A DNA stretch of 64,000 nucleotides. Source: Sphaerisporangium perillae (GTDB lineage Bacteria; Actinomycetota; Actinomycetes; Streptosporangiales; Streptosporangiaceae). Of this stretch, positions 44,945 to 53,014 are shown piece by piece (the first letter of the stretch is position 1; every line of letters begins with the position of its first letter). A program made the translations under genes and the position numbers. Below the pieces are notes generated by a model, which ran no database searches, had not been told where the DNA came from, and saw only the letters and a list, made by a program, of their open reading frames with translations. Location of the stretch: assembly GCF_023276435.1 (NCBI RefSeq), contig NZ_JALLPO010000022.1:62001-126000 (forward strand), written 5' to 3'.

Positions 44945-45008
44945 ACCCTCATATGGCGCTCTGATCAGGCTTTTCTTACTTTCTAGGATTAGTACCCCAT
45001 ATGAGGGT
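44945..45008 (+). promoter_or_regulatory. Inverted repeats flanking the GlsB-type promoter
   Basis: ACCCTCATATGG (44945-44956) and CCATATGAGGGT (44997-45008) are perfect inverted copies 40 bases apart. The possible -10 box TAGGAT (44984-44989) lies between them. The layout suggests a dimeric regulator bound on both sides of the promoter, or a long hairpin. Confidence 0.5.
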
Positions 45009-45055
45009 AGCCACCTTGTCAGCGTGAAGGTGCGACCCTCAAGGGGAGGCTCAAT

Positions 45056-45325
45056 ATGTCCATTCAAACCATCCTCGGCGCGATTGTCATCGGTGCCATC
45101 ATCGGAGCTCTCGGACGGCTCGTACTTCCCGGCCGGCAGCCCATCGGGTGGATCCTCACGATCGTCGTCGGCATCGTCGCCGCTCTGATCGGTACTGCCC
45201 TCGCCCAGGTGCTCAACGTCGCGACGACCGACGGCATCGACTGGATCGAACTGGTCCTCCAGGTCGTCCTCGCCGTGGTCGGCGTCGGCCTCGTCGCCGC
45301 CATCCGCGGCCGAGAAAGGGTCTGA
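45056..45325 (+). CDS. GlsB/YeaQ/YmgE-family small membrane protein
   Basis: An 89-residue protein with three glycine-rich membrane segments (about 4-24, 31-52, 62-82), formerly called transglycosylase-associated protein. The family is often stress-induced, with unknown mechanism. AGGGGAGG precedes the ATG. A striking inverted repeat flanks its likely promoter. A perfect 15-bp terminator lies about 90 bases downstream. Confidence 0.85.
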   Translation: MSIQTILGAIVIGAIIGALGRLVLPGRQPIGWILTIVVGIVAALIGTALAQVLNVATTDGIDWIELVLQVVLAVVGVGLVAAIRGRERV

Positions 45326-45417
45326 CCCAAGGCGGAGTGCGCCGCACCGGTGACCTTCGCCAACGCTCGAACGCAGGGCGGTCACCCACCCGGTGCCGCG
45401 ACTCCGCCGGCACCTTC

Positions 45418-45452
45418 AAGATCCGCCTGGTCCCCCAGACCAGGCGGATCTT
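45418..45452 (+). terminator. Perfect 15-bp hairpin
   Basis: AAGATCCGCCTGGTC pairs with 45438-45452 across the loop CCCCA. It follows the GlsB-type gene and may also serve the minus-strand gene. Confidence 0.65.
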
Positions 45453-45521
45453 CGTCATCCCCACCCCGCCGCCCGTCCACCCCTTCCTCCTGATGCGGTA
45501 CCCACCCGCCTTCACCGGGCG

Positions 45522-45818
45522 GCAGCGTTCTCCTGCTCGGTGGATTTCGTTCAGTGGGCACCGCGGCGGCAAGGGCGGGATACGGCGATGCCGGCGCCCT
45601 CGTACGGCGAGTGGCGCGGCGGACGTTCGTAGGCCCGCGGGCCGGGTGTACCGGACCGGCCGGGCAGGCGGGCGGCGGTCAGGTGCGGCGGGCGGCGGTC
45701 AGGTACGGCGGCGCCTACTCCTCGGGCAGCAGCGTTCTTCTGCTCGGTGGGTTTCGTTCAGTGGGCGCCGCGCGGCGAGGGGGGATACGGCGATGCCGGC
45801 GCCCTTTTACGGCGAGTG
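45522..45818. repeat. Pair of about 90-bp direct repeats
   Basis: 45522-45613 and 45729-45818 match in most positions (for example TTTCGTTCAGTGGGC and GATACGGCGATGCCGGCGCC in both). They lie at the 3' side of the DUF2637 gene together with a second copy of its last codons, so a local duplication is likely. Confidence 0.65.
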
Positions 45819-45837
45819 ACGGGTCAGGTGCCGGCGT

Positions 45838-47373
45838 CTACTCCTCGGGCGGTAGGGGAGTGCTGCGCATCCGGCCGGACGGCGGTGCCGTCGTCTCGGT
45901 GATGTACGGCTGCCGCCGGGCATGAGGCGCCTCATGCTCCTCGGCGTTGCCGGCGTCATGCGCGGGGTCGGGCGCCTCGTCGTGGATCTCCTCCGCCGAA
46001 TCGGAGGGCAGCGGGGCGGCCTCCCCACGCAGGTGCGGGTAAGGCTGGGTGTCCGCGGCCCCCGTCTCCGGAGAGGCGTCGGCGGAGGGCTGCTCGGCCA
46101 CAGGGTCGGTGATCTGCGGGTACGGCTGGGTATCGCCGGGCTCGCGGTCGCGGGTGGGCTTGGGCAGCGGATGGACCAGCACGTCGCCGCTGGCGGGACG
46201 GACGAGGTCTCCCCAGCGAAGCGGCCGATCGGGATCACGCTCACGCTCGGCTCGTGGGCCCGGCGTCATCTGGCCTCGCGGCTGGGGCACCAGCCGCTGC
46301 TCAGGCTCGGGCGCGGGCACGTTGTGCTCCGGCTCGGGGAGGGCATGCTCGGGCTCCGACAGAACATGGCGCGGCTCAGGGAGGGCATGCTCCGGCTCGG
46401 GGAAGGCATGCTCCGGCTCGGGAACAGCGTGCTCCTGCTCAGATGCGGCGTACTCCGGCACGGAATGCTCGGTGGGAAGGGGCGCGGCCTGCTCCTCGGC
46501 GAGATGAGGCCGGGGCGCCTCGTCACTGCGCAGCGGCGGCAGTTCGTCCACCGAAGGGGTCTCCGGAGCGGGGGTCGGTGGCACGACCGGCGTGATCTCG
46601 GGCTCCGGCTCGTGCGGGGCGTCCAGGTGGGCGACGAGATCCCGTTCATGAGCGAATACGTGGGCGGCCGTCTCGAGTGGCGGAGCGAGTTCGGGATCGC
46701 GTTCCTCGTGCCCGAACGGCACGATGTCGTGGCCCCTGCCCGAGGCACGTTCGAAATGGTCCGCATGCGAGCCCCGTTCGGAGGACCCCGTGCCGGAGGC
46801 ACGTCGGGCGAAGTCCGTGCCCGCATCGCGTTCAGGGAAGTCCACACTCGCCGCGGGCTCGGAGACGTCCGACCGCGAGGGACGGCGGGACTGGGGGCGC
46901 CTGGACGGGAGCAGGAACAGCCACAGCCCGATGACGAGCATCACCCAGGGGGCCACCGCGACACCCACCGCCGCCTGCCGCGCGTCGACGGTGAAGTTCG
47001 TAGCGGTCGCGACGTTGGTGGCACCGGCGGCCAGGATCAGCACGGCCAGGACCGTCCACGCCTGCAGCCGTACCAGCAGACGGGCGGGCCGCAGCAGCAG
47101 CACGCTGATCAAGGCGATGACCAGCAGCGTGTCGAAGCCCGCGGGGTAGAGGAAGGCGAGGTCGCCCCGTGCTCCTCCGGTGACGGCGAGGGCGCGGATC
47201 GCGTCGAACGACAGCACGCAGGCCGCTCCGGTGAGCACTGCCACCGCCAGGCCCGCGACGGCGATACCCAGGCGGCGCAGGAACAGCGCCGCTCCGGTCG
47301 GATGGGCGGGAGCGGGCGGCGGCTCGGGCCGGCGGGAGGACTGACCTGCCGCCAAAGGGGGAGTGACGTCCAT
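45838..47373 (-). CDS. DUF2637 membrane protein with long repeat-rich tail
   Basis: A 511-residue protein. After a proline-rich start, four membrane segments (about 30-150) carry the DUF2637 signature LSFDAIRALAVTGGA and LYPAGFDTLLVIALI. The remaining 350 residues are an acidic, disordered cytoplasmic tail with tandem seven-residue units of the form PEPEHAL (about 310-350) and repeated DTQPYP motifs. DUF2637 proteins are common in actinomycetes and their mobile elements, with unknown role. TAGGCT lies nine bases before the ATG, slightly longer than for other leaderless starts. Confidence 0.75.
   Translation of the reverse strand: MDVTPPLAAGQSSRRPEPPPAPAHPTGAALFLRRLGIAVAGLAVAVLTGAACVLSFDAIRALAVTGGARGDLAFLYPAGFDTLLVIALISVLLLRPARLLVRLQAWTVLAVLILAAGATNVATATNFTVDARQAAVGVAVAPWVMLVIGLWLFLLPSRRPQSRRPSRSDVSEPAASVDFPERDAGTDFARRASGTGSSERGSHADHFERASGRGHDIVPFGHEERDPELAPPLETAAHVFAHERDLVAHLDAPHEPEPEITPVVPPTPAPETPSVDELPPLRSDEAPRPHLAEEQAAPLPTEHSVPEYAASEQEHAVPEPEHAFPEPEHALPEPRHVLSEPEHALPEPEHNVPAPEPEQRLVPQPRGQMTPGPRAERERDPDRPLRWGDLVRPASGDVLVHPLPKPTRDREPGDTQPYPQITDPVAEQPSADASPETGAADTQPYPHLRGEAAPLPSDSAEEIHDEAPDPAHDAGNAEEHEAPHARRQPYITETTAPPSGRMRSTPLPPEE
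46310..46450 (-). repeat. Tandem 21-bp repeats in the DUF2637 gene
   Basis: Near-identical units encode (V/F/L)PEPEHA with small changes (PEPRHVL, SEPEHAL). About six copies occur in a row. Length variation between strains is likely. Confidence 0.65.
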
Positions 47374-47668
47374 GGCGCTTTGAGCCTACAGAATCGGCGA
47401 TGCCGTGACGGGGAGGGAGCCCGACGCCACGCGGGTCCACCGGTACCGAAACGCGAGTCCTCGTGTACCGAGACGCGGGGCGCCGGCGAAGCGGGATGGG
47501 ACGTTCGTAACGCGACAGTTGGCATCGGGGGTAATCATCAAGGACAACAAGTCGTATAAGTGAGAAGCCGGTCAGTAGTGTGACTGTTGGGGAAAGGCCG
47601 TCGGATTCACATTCGATTTGCGGGCGTGTGAGGTCGGGCAACCCGTCCTGTCACGGCGTGCGAGGCAT

Positions 47669-47681
47669 TAGCCTTGCGTTC
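47669..47681 (+). promoter_or_regulatory. Leaderless -10 box of cysS
   Basis: TAGCCT at 47669-47674, seven bases, then GTG 47682. It excludes the longer upstream frame. Confidence 0.6.
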
Positions 47682-49079
47682 GTGAGTCTGCGCCTATACG
47701 ACACCAGCACCCGTGCGGTCCGCGACTTCGTCCCCATCCAGCCGGGCCGGGTCTCGATTTACCTCTGCGGGGCCACTGTGCAGGCTCCGCCGCATATCGG
47801 TCACATCCGGTCCGGCGTCAACTTCGACGTCATGCGCCGATGGCTGACGCGGTCGGGGTACGAGGTGTCGTTCTGCCGCAACGTCACCGACCTCGACGAC
47901 AAGATCATCCGCGTCGCCGCCGAAGAAGGCGTGCCGTGGTTCGTGATCGCCGAGCGCAACCAGCGCGCGTTCACCTGGGCCTACGACACCCTCGGCTGCC
48001 TGCCGCCCACGGTCGAGCCGAGGGCGATGGGCCACATCCCCGAGATGATCGAGCTGATCCAGCGGCTGATCGACAAGGGCCACGCCTACGCCGCGGGCGG
48101 CGACGTCTACTTCGACGTCATGTCCTATGCCGAGCGCTACGGCAGGCTGTCCAACCAGCGCCCCGAGAACATGCGGGCGGCCGGTGACACCGACACCGAC
48201 TCCGCCAAGCACGATGGCCGGGACTTCGCCCTGTGGAAGGGCGCCAAGCCCGGCGAGCCGACCTGGTCGACCCCGTGGGGTCCGGGCCGGCCCGGCTGGC
48301 ACCTCGAGTGCTCCGCCATGGCAACCAAGTACCTCGGAGAGACGTTCGACATCCACGGCGGCGGCGTCGACCTGATCTTCCCGCACCACGAGAACGAGGT
48401 CGCCCAGTCCCAGGCGGCGGGCGACGGCTTCGCCCGCTACTGGCTGCACAACGGCATGCTCAAGATCGGCGCCGAGAAGATGAGCAAGTCGCTCGGCAAC
48501 TCCCTGCTGGTCCCGGCCATGCTCAACAAGGTGCGCGCGGTGGAGCTGCGCTACTACCTGGTCGCGGCGCACTACCGCTCCGCCATCGACTACTCCGACG
48601 AGGCGCTGGCCGAGGCCGCCGCCGGCTACCAGCGCATCGAGGGCTTCGTCACCCGCGCGGCCGAGGTCATCCACGACGTCGACGCGGCGGCCCCGCTGCC
48701 GCAGGCCTTCGTCGACGCGATGGACGACGACCTCGGCGTGCCGCAGGCGCTCGCGGTGGTCCACGAGGTCGTCCGCGAGGGCAACGTCGCCCTGGCCCAC
48801 GGCAACAAGGAACAGGTGGCCCGCCTTCTCGCCGAGACGCAGAACATGCTCGACGTCCTCGGCCTGGACCCCCGCTCCCCGCAGTGGCGGCGATCCGGCG
48901 CGGACACCGAGCTGCGCGAGACGGTTGATGCCCTGGTCAGAGTGGCTCTGGAGCAGCGTCAGGCCGCCCGGGCCCGCAAGGACTACGCCGCCGCCGACGC
49001 CATCCGCGACCAGCTGGCCGCCGCGGGCGTGATGGTCGAGGACACCCCTCAGGGTGCCCGATGGGAACTGGCCCGCTGA
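47682..49079 (+). CDS. cysS: Cysteinyl-tRNA synthetase
   Basis: This class I synthetase charges tRNA-Cys. With GTG 47682 as start it has 465 residues. Zinc and ATP motifs are [13 protein letters not shown] (about 24-36, where Ala-Thr-Val-Gln replaces the usual Pro-Thr-Val-Tyr), WHLECSAM and FPHHENE, and KMSKS near 266. The C-terminal tRNA-binding domain ends in [18 protein letters not shown], as in bona fide CysS rather than MshC. rlmB follows after 21 bases. Confidence 0.94.
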   Translation: MSLRLYDTSTRAVRDFVPIQPGRVSIYLCGATVQAPPHIGHIRSGVNFDVMRRWLTRSGYEVSFCRNVTDLDDKIIRVAAEEGVPWFVIAERNQRAFTWAYDTLGCLPPTVEPRAMGHIPEMIELIQRLIDKGHAYAAGGDVYFDVMSYAERYGRLSNQRPENMRAAGDTDTDSAKHDGRDFALWKGAKPGEPTWSTPWGPGRPGWHLECSAMATKYLGETFDIHGGGVDLIFPHHENEVAQSQAAGDGFARYWLHNGMLKIGAEKMSKSLGNSLLVPAMLNKVRAVELRYYLVAAHYRSAIDYSDEALAEAAAGYQRIEGFVTRAAEVIHDVDAAAPLPQAFVDAMDDDLGVPQALAVVHEVVREGNVALAHGNKEQVARLLAETQNMLDVLGLDPRSPQWRRSGADTELRETVDALVRVALEQRQAARARKDYAAADAIRDQLAAAGVMVEDTPQGARWELAR

Positions 49080-49100
49080 TCGCGCCGGTAGGCTGGCACC

Positions 49101-50066
49101 ATGGCAGGTGCGGGTAAGGGGTCAGGTAGACCCGCGAAGAAGAAGGGCCCCACACGGGGCACCGGTGGGCAGGGCCGGCGAGCCCTCCAGGGCAGGGGAG
49201 CGACTCCGCCTGCCCACGAGAGGCATTGGTTCAAGGACAAGCAGCGTCCCACGGGCGCGCCCGGCGCGGAGCCTAGATCCGCCGAGCAGCCGGCGCGGAA
49301 GCCCCGCGGCGGCAAGCGCGACGAGGCTCCCGAGGTCATCGGCGGGCGAAACCCCGTCGTCGAGGTGCTTCGTGCCGAGGTGCCCGCCAACGTGCTCTAC
49401 GTGGCGCAGCGGGTCGAGAGCGATGACCGCATCCGCGAGGCGATCAAGATGGCCGCGAACCGCGGCATCGCCCTGCTGGAAGTCAGCCGCGACAAGCTCG
49501 ACAGGCTGACCGAAGGCGCCGTCCACCAGGGCCTGGCGCTTCAGCTCCCGCCCTACGAGTACGCCCATCCCGAGGATCTCGTCGAGCGGGCCAAGGACGC
49601 CGCCGAGGTCCCGCTGATCATCGCGCTCGACAGCGTCACCGATCCGCGCAACCTCGGAGCCATCGCCCGCTCCGCCACGGCCTTCGGCGCCCACGGCATC
49701 CTCGTGCCCTCGCGTCGCTCCGCGGGCGTCACCGCCGGAGCCTGGAAGACCTCCGCGGGTACGCTCGCCCACCTGCCCGTGGCCCGGGCGGCCAACCTGA
49801 CGAGCACCCTGCGCGAATACCGCGAGCAGGGCCTGTTCGTGGTCGGTCTGGACGGCGGAGCCTCGGCTGACATCGGCGATGTCGAGCTGGTCACCGAGCC
49901 GCTGGTCGTCGTGGTCGGCTCCGAAGGCAAGGGCCTGTCCCGGCTGGTCCGCGAGTCGTGCGACGTGGTGGCGCGCATTCCCATGAACGCCGCCGCCGAG
50001 TCCCTCAACGCCGGCGTGGCAGCGGCCATCGCCCTCTACGAGATAGCCCGCCACCGCCGCCGCTAA
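49101..50066 (+). CDS. rlmB: 23S rRNA 2'-O-ribose methyltransferase RlmB (SpoU family)
   Basis: A 321-residue SPOUT methyltransferase expected to modify G2251 of 23S rRNA. A basic disordered tail (about 1-75) precedes the substrate-binding domain (IGGRNPVVEVLRAEVP). SPOUT motifs are DSVTDPRNLGAIARSA, VVVVGSEGKGLSRL and IPMNAAAESLNAGVAAAI, which form the SAM knot. TAGGCT six bases before the ATG suggests its own leaderless promoter besides read-through from cysS. Confidence 0.93.
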   Translation: MAGAGKGSGRPAKKKGPTRGTGGQGRRALQGRGATPPAHERHWFKDKQRPTGAPGAEPRSAEQPARKPRGGKRDEAPEVIGGRNPVVEVLRAEVPANVLYVAQRVESDDRIREAIKMAANRGIALLEVSRDKLDRLTEGAVHQGLALQLPPYEYAHPEDLVERAKDAAEVPLIIALDSVTDPRNLGAIARSATAFGAHGILVPSRRSAGVTAGAWKTSAGTLAHLPVARAANLTSTLREYREQGLFVVGLDGGASADIGDVELVTEPLVVVVGSEGKGLSRLVRESCDVVARIPMNAAAESLNAGVAAAIALYEIARHRRR

Positions 50067-50347
50067 CCTCCCACCCGCGGCCCCTCCATCCCTCCAGCCT
50101 CCGGCTGCCCCCGCCGCCCTGTCCAACCCGTCCCCGGCCTCCGGCCGACCCGCCGCGCCGACACCCTCCAACTCCTCGTCGCCCTCTCCGGCGGCCCAGC
50201 TCTCCGGCTCTCCCGGCCGTCCCGCACCCCAGGCTCCAGCGGTGTCACCTCAGCACCCTGCGAAGACTGGCGGTTCCTCGGCCCAGACGATCAATGATCG
50301 GTGACGGTGCCCGCGCCATACGACTAAACTCGTAGGGCACCGCACCC
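50067..50347. other. C-rich spacer and tRNA promoter
   Basis: A strongly C-rich stretch without coding signs. Near its end a TGACGG box and, 17 bases later, TAAACT (50325-50330) form the likely tRNA promoter. Confidence 0.5.
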
Positions 50348-50420
50348 GCCGACGTAGCTCAATCGGCAGAGCAACGGTCTTGTAAACCGTAGGTCAGGGG
50401 TTCGATTCCCCTCGTCGGCT
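50348..50420 (+). tRNA. tRNA-Thr (anticodon UGU)
   Basis: A 73-base cloverleaf: acceptor GCCGACG/CGTCGGC, D arm GCTC..GAGC, anticodon stem with loop CTTGTAA (anticodon TGT), and T arm with GGTTCGATTCC. CCA is not encoded. A strong terminator follows, and a decayed integrase gene starts 65 bases later, so this tRNA was probably an integration site. Confidence 0.95.
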
Positions 50421-50428
50421 CCCAGCTC

Positions 50429-50464
50429 AAAGGCCCCTTGCGATCATCGCAGGGGGCCTTTTGC
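50429..50464 (+). terminator. tRNA-Thr terminator
   Basis: AAAGGCCCCTTGCG pairs with CGCAGGGGGCCTTT across a five-base loop, with one wobble, followed by TTTT. Confidence 0.8.
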
Positions 50465-50485
50465 TAACACGTTTGCTAACACGAG

Positions 50486-51036
50486 CTACGCGGGGGCATC
50501 CTCGATCGCTGTCGCGAAGATGTCAGCCGCCATCGCCATCTGCTCGTTGATCACGTGCGCGTACACCCGAAGCGTGATCGCCGGGTCAGCGTGGCCCAGC
50601 CGGGCCGCCACCACGTGCACCGGCACGCCGGCCAGCAGGAGCGTAGTCGCGTGGATGTGCCGGAAGTCGTGCAGACGAGCGTGCGGCAACGGGTTCTCAG
50701 GCTTGGGGCCGCTCTTCGGAGCGTTGTAAGCCTGGATGAGCTTGCTCACCAACGATGTGACGGTGTCCGGATAGATCGGCTCACCCCATCCCGTGGTGAA
50801 CACGTAGTCATCGGCGCCCTTCCATTCCTCGCCGGCCGTCGATCTCTCGATGGCTTGACGCGCCTGATGCTCGCGGAGTACTGCCGCAGATGCCTTATCC
50901 AGGCTGACGACGCGGGATCGACCGCTCTTGGTCGTACCCTCTACCCGCTTCCCGTCCACTACGGCCGAGCTTCCCTTGATCCGGATCTCTGGTGTGTCGA
51001 GGTCGACGTCAGCCCACCGGAGGTTGAGCGCGGTGA
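50486..51036 (-). pseudogene. Tyrosine integrase, C-terminal part only
   Basis: About 183 residues of the catalytic half of a phage/ICE-type tyrosine recombinase: LRWADVDLDTPEIRIKG, then the HxxR box HDFRHIHATTLL, the second His in LGHAD and the nucleophile in LRVYAHV. The N-terminal arm and core-binding domains and the first catalytic Arg are missing, so it should be inactive. The frame continues upstream into an unrelated transposase tail (51037 onward). Its 3' end lies 65 bases from tRNA-Thr, the usual place of an integrase in a tRNA-targeting element. Confidence 0.8.
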
Positions 51037-51169
51037 TGCCGTCCATCCGGAGGGTGACGCGCTGCCCGGCCAGGGTGGTGCCGATGCACAGGGCATGGTT
51101 GGCCAGGCTGACCGTGCCGGTCGTACTGACCAGGCGGTCGATCTCGACAGCCGGATAACCCTCGTCCAA
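51037..51169 (-). pseudogene. IS481-type transposase C-terminal fragment fused to the integrase
   Basis: The 44 residues preceding the integrase part read AVEIDRLVSTTGTVSLANHA and LAGQRVTLRMDG, the typical end of IS481/rve-family transposases. The join is in frame, giving a chimeric open frame with no expected activity. No terminal repeats were identified. Confidence 0.65.
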
Positions 51170-51275
51170 TGCCGGAATGGGAGCGGGACGAGCCGGTCGG
51201 GCGAGACGCCGGAGAGGACCCGGAGCGGGAAGAATGGCGACGCGTCCGTCGCCGCCGCAAGCTCCGACTGAAAGC

Positions 51276-51777
51276 CGCTCTGCTCGGACGCTCGAGAGGC
51301 GGGCAGATCAGCAAGGTTCACTTCGCCGCCGACCGGAAGTGCCGCCCGCTGGCGTTCGTCCTGACTGCGGGACAGGCTGCCGACAGCCCGCAGTTCATCC
51401 CCGTGCTCGAGAAAGTACGGGTCCGCGGGCCGGTCGGCCCTTCCCGCACCCGACCCGAAGCGGTCGCCGGGGACAAGGCCTACTCGTCCCGCGGCAACCG
51501 CACCTACCTACGGAAATGCCACATCAAGGCAGTCATCCCGGAGAAGAGGGACCAGGCTGCCAACGGGAAGAACAAGGGCAGCAAGGGAGGTCGGCCCGTC
51601 AGCCACGACGCCGACCTCTACAAGGAACGGAACACCGTCGAGCGCCTGATCAACAAGCTCAAGGCCTGGCGAGGCATCGCCACCCGCTACGACAAGACCC
51701 CCGCGAGCTACCTCGCCGGCCTCCACCTTCGCACCGCGATGATCTGGATCAAAGACCTCACCCGGACCACCCCTTGA
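51276..51777 (+). mobile_element. Truncated IS5-family transposase
   Basis: The C-terminal half of a DDE transposase: LLGRSRGGQISKVHFAADRK, AGDKAYSSRGNRTYLRK, IPEKRDQAANGKNKGSKGGR and YKERNTVERLINKLKAWRGI. The second Asp (GDKAY) and the Glu (NTVERL) of the catalytic triad are present. The first Asp and N-terminus are gone, and the frame upstream is foreign sequence (open to 51169). The right end is probably near 51798. It is inactive. Confidence 0.75.
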
Positions 51778-51796
51778 TCACAACCCGATACGCGCC

Positions 51797-52003
51797 CTAG
51801 TGCGTGGGTTGCGCGGCTGGGCTGAAGACCTTCTCCAGGAAGCTCTCGCGTGTCTCGTCGTCAAGTTTGCCGTCCAGCGCCAGGGCGGTCGCGATCGAGT
51901 CCTGGCTGACCGCGCGGGGCGCCATCAGGCGGTGCTCGGCTCCGCCGACGATCTCACCGATCGTGTGCATGGCGGTGTGGGGGCGGATCAGCCAGTCGAG
52001 CAT
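51797..52003 (-). CDS. Small hypothetical protein of the integrated element
   Basis: A 68-residue protein (MLDWLIRPHTAMHTIGEIVG onward) with a conserved-looking helical end DDETRESFLEKVFSP. GGAGGGAGG lies about ten bases before the ATG. It is not recognised. It is probably cargo of the decayed element. Confidence 0.5.
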   Translation of the reverse strand: MLDWLIRPHTAMHTIGEIVGGAEHRLMAPRAVSQDSIATALALDGKLDDETRESFLEKVFSPAAQPTH

Positions 52004-52059
52004 GCGCTGCTGCCTCCCTCCAGTGTTTCAGCACCCGCGCGGAGCGCCTTTGGAGTCGC

Positions 52060-52530
52060 CTACTTCTTCCTACTCCACTCGCAGCCCCCGGAGAATGTCA
52101 TGAACTTGATCGGAGACTTCACAACTACCGTGGTCGGCCCCTTGGTGATGTCCACGTAGATGAGCCCGTCATCGTCGAGGGTTTTGAGGTGCTTGCGGTA
52201 GCAGCCCGAACTCCCCTCGGGTGGACCCCCGGTCGTATAAGTACCGGGTTTGACGTCGACGCCTACCTCATAGGTGCCATCCGTGATCACTTCATCGGAG
52301 TGCAGTTTCTGTATTGGAGTGGGGGCGGACTCGGGCTGGGTCGGCTCCGAACCCGCCGTCTCGGTGACAGTGACGGTCGGCACAGGTAGGGATGCCAGAC
52401 GACCGTCAACATCACGTGCGAGGTTCAGGGTCGAGCAGCCATAGAGCGCTAGCGCGAGCCCTGCAACCCCAACTCCGAGCGACAGCTTGGAGTGCTTGAC
52501 CTTGGGTTGCGGGCCCACCGGTTGAGTCAT
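52060..52530 (-). CDS. Hypothetical lipoprotein of the integrated element
   Basis: A 156-residue exported protein: hydrophobic signal (about 16-32) with lipobox LALYGC, a Thr/Pro linker and a domain of about 80 residues with DGTYEVGVDVKPGTYTTGG and two cysteines (SGCYRK and GGCEW) that may form a disulfide. Such domains recur in actinomycete phage or plasmid-borne proteins. Function unknown. Lower GC and codon choice than neighbouring core genes support transfer. Confidence 0.65.
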   Translation of the reverse strand: MTQPVGPQPKVKHSKLSLGVGVAGLALALYGCSTLNLARDVDGRLASLPVPTVTVTETAGSEPTQPESAPTPIQKLHSDEVITDGTYEVGVDVKPGTYTTGGPPEGSSGCYRKHLKTLDDDGLIYVDITKGPTTVVVKSPIKFMTFSGGCEWSRKK

Positions 52531-53014
52531 GTCGCCTTGATCCCACCAAACGGTTAGCTAAGGAACTTTACCGGCGATACAGTACATCAGCGCACATGTG
52601 TCCTTTTCTTCGCCGTCCAGGAGCGGCGGGTGGGCTTCCCCCCGTCACGTGGAGATATCGCCTTAAGGAGGACGGCGACGACGGAGCCGAGGAACTGGCC
52701 GCCCTCTTAGTGACCGATGGTGCCGGTGTGGTAATCGGATTCATGCTCAACGGGATGATCTCGGGGACGCCATGCGCGGGAGAGTAGCCGCAGGGTATGA
52801 CAACGCTCCCTGCGATGCGCGTGATCTTGCTAATGGAAGTGCTAACACCGTCCCTGGACGCGGGTGGACATCCGTGGAAGGCGATTTGCTGACACGAGCT
52901 ACACGGAGGCATCCTCGATCGCCGTTCGCGAGGATGTCAGCCGCCATCTCGAAGCAGGTATACGCGATGCCGGGCCTGCCGTCCGTGGGCAAGATCTACC
53001 TTCGCGCAACAGGC
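52531..53014. other. Gap with decayed sequence
   Basis: No convincing gene. It contains the second copy of the integrase 3' end (52885-52947). Short open frames here lack ribosome binding sites and recognisable domains. Confidence 0.45.
52885..52947 (-). pseudogene. Second relic of the integrase 3' end
   Basis: 63 bases match 50472-50533 with about six differences, covering the last codons and stop (52899-52901) of the integrase plus TTTGCT-ACACGAG downstream. One inserted base shifts the frame relative to the other copy. It marks a second decayed element or the other edge of a duplication. Confidence 0.7.

Larger units (their letters stand above)
45326..45837. other. Non-coding gap with terminator and direct repeats
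   Basis: No gene was found in 512 bases. It holds the terminator at 45418-45452 and the direct repeats at 45522-45613 and 45729-45818. It also holds a tandem GGCGGTCAGGT motif near 45680-45705 and a displaced copy (about 45710-45726) of the end of the DUF2637 gene. Confidence 0.55.

Noticed and set aside
47580-47681. Upstream extension of the cysS frame
   Set aside because: The extra residues do not fit the family N-terminus, and a leaderless -10 box lies seven bases before GTG 47682.
52596-52787. 63-codon plus-strand frame in the decayed element
   Set aside because: No ribosome binding site, no recognised domain, and overlapping frames on the other strand. It is more likely random.
50400-53000. 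Search for a second copy of the tRNA-Thr 3' end as attR
   Set aside because: No copy of the T-arm/acceptor sequence was seen by eye between 50.4 and 53 kb. The element edge on that side is therefore not defined by an attachment repeat.
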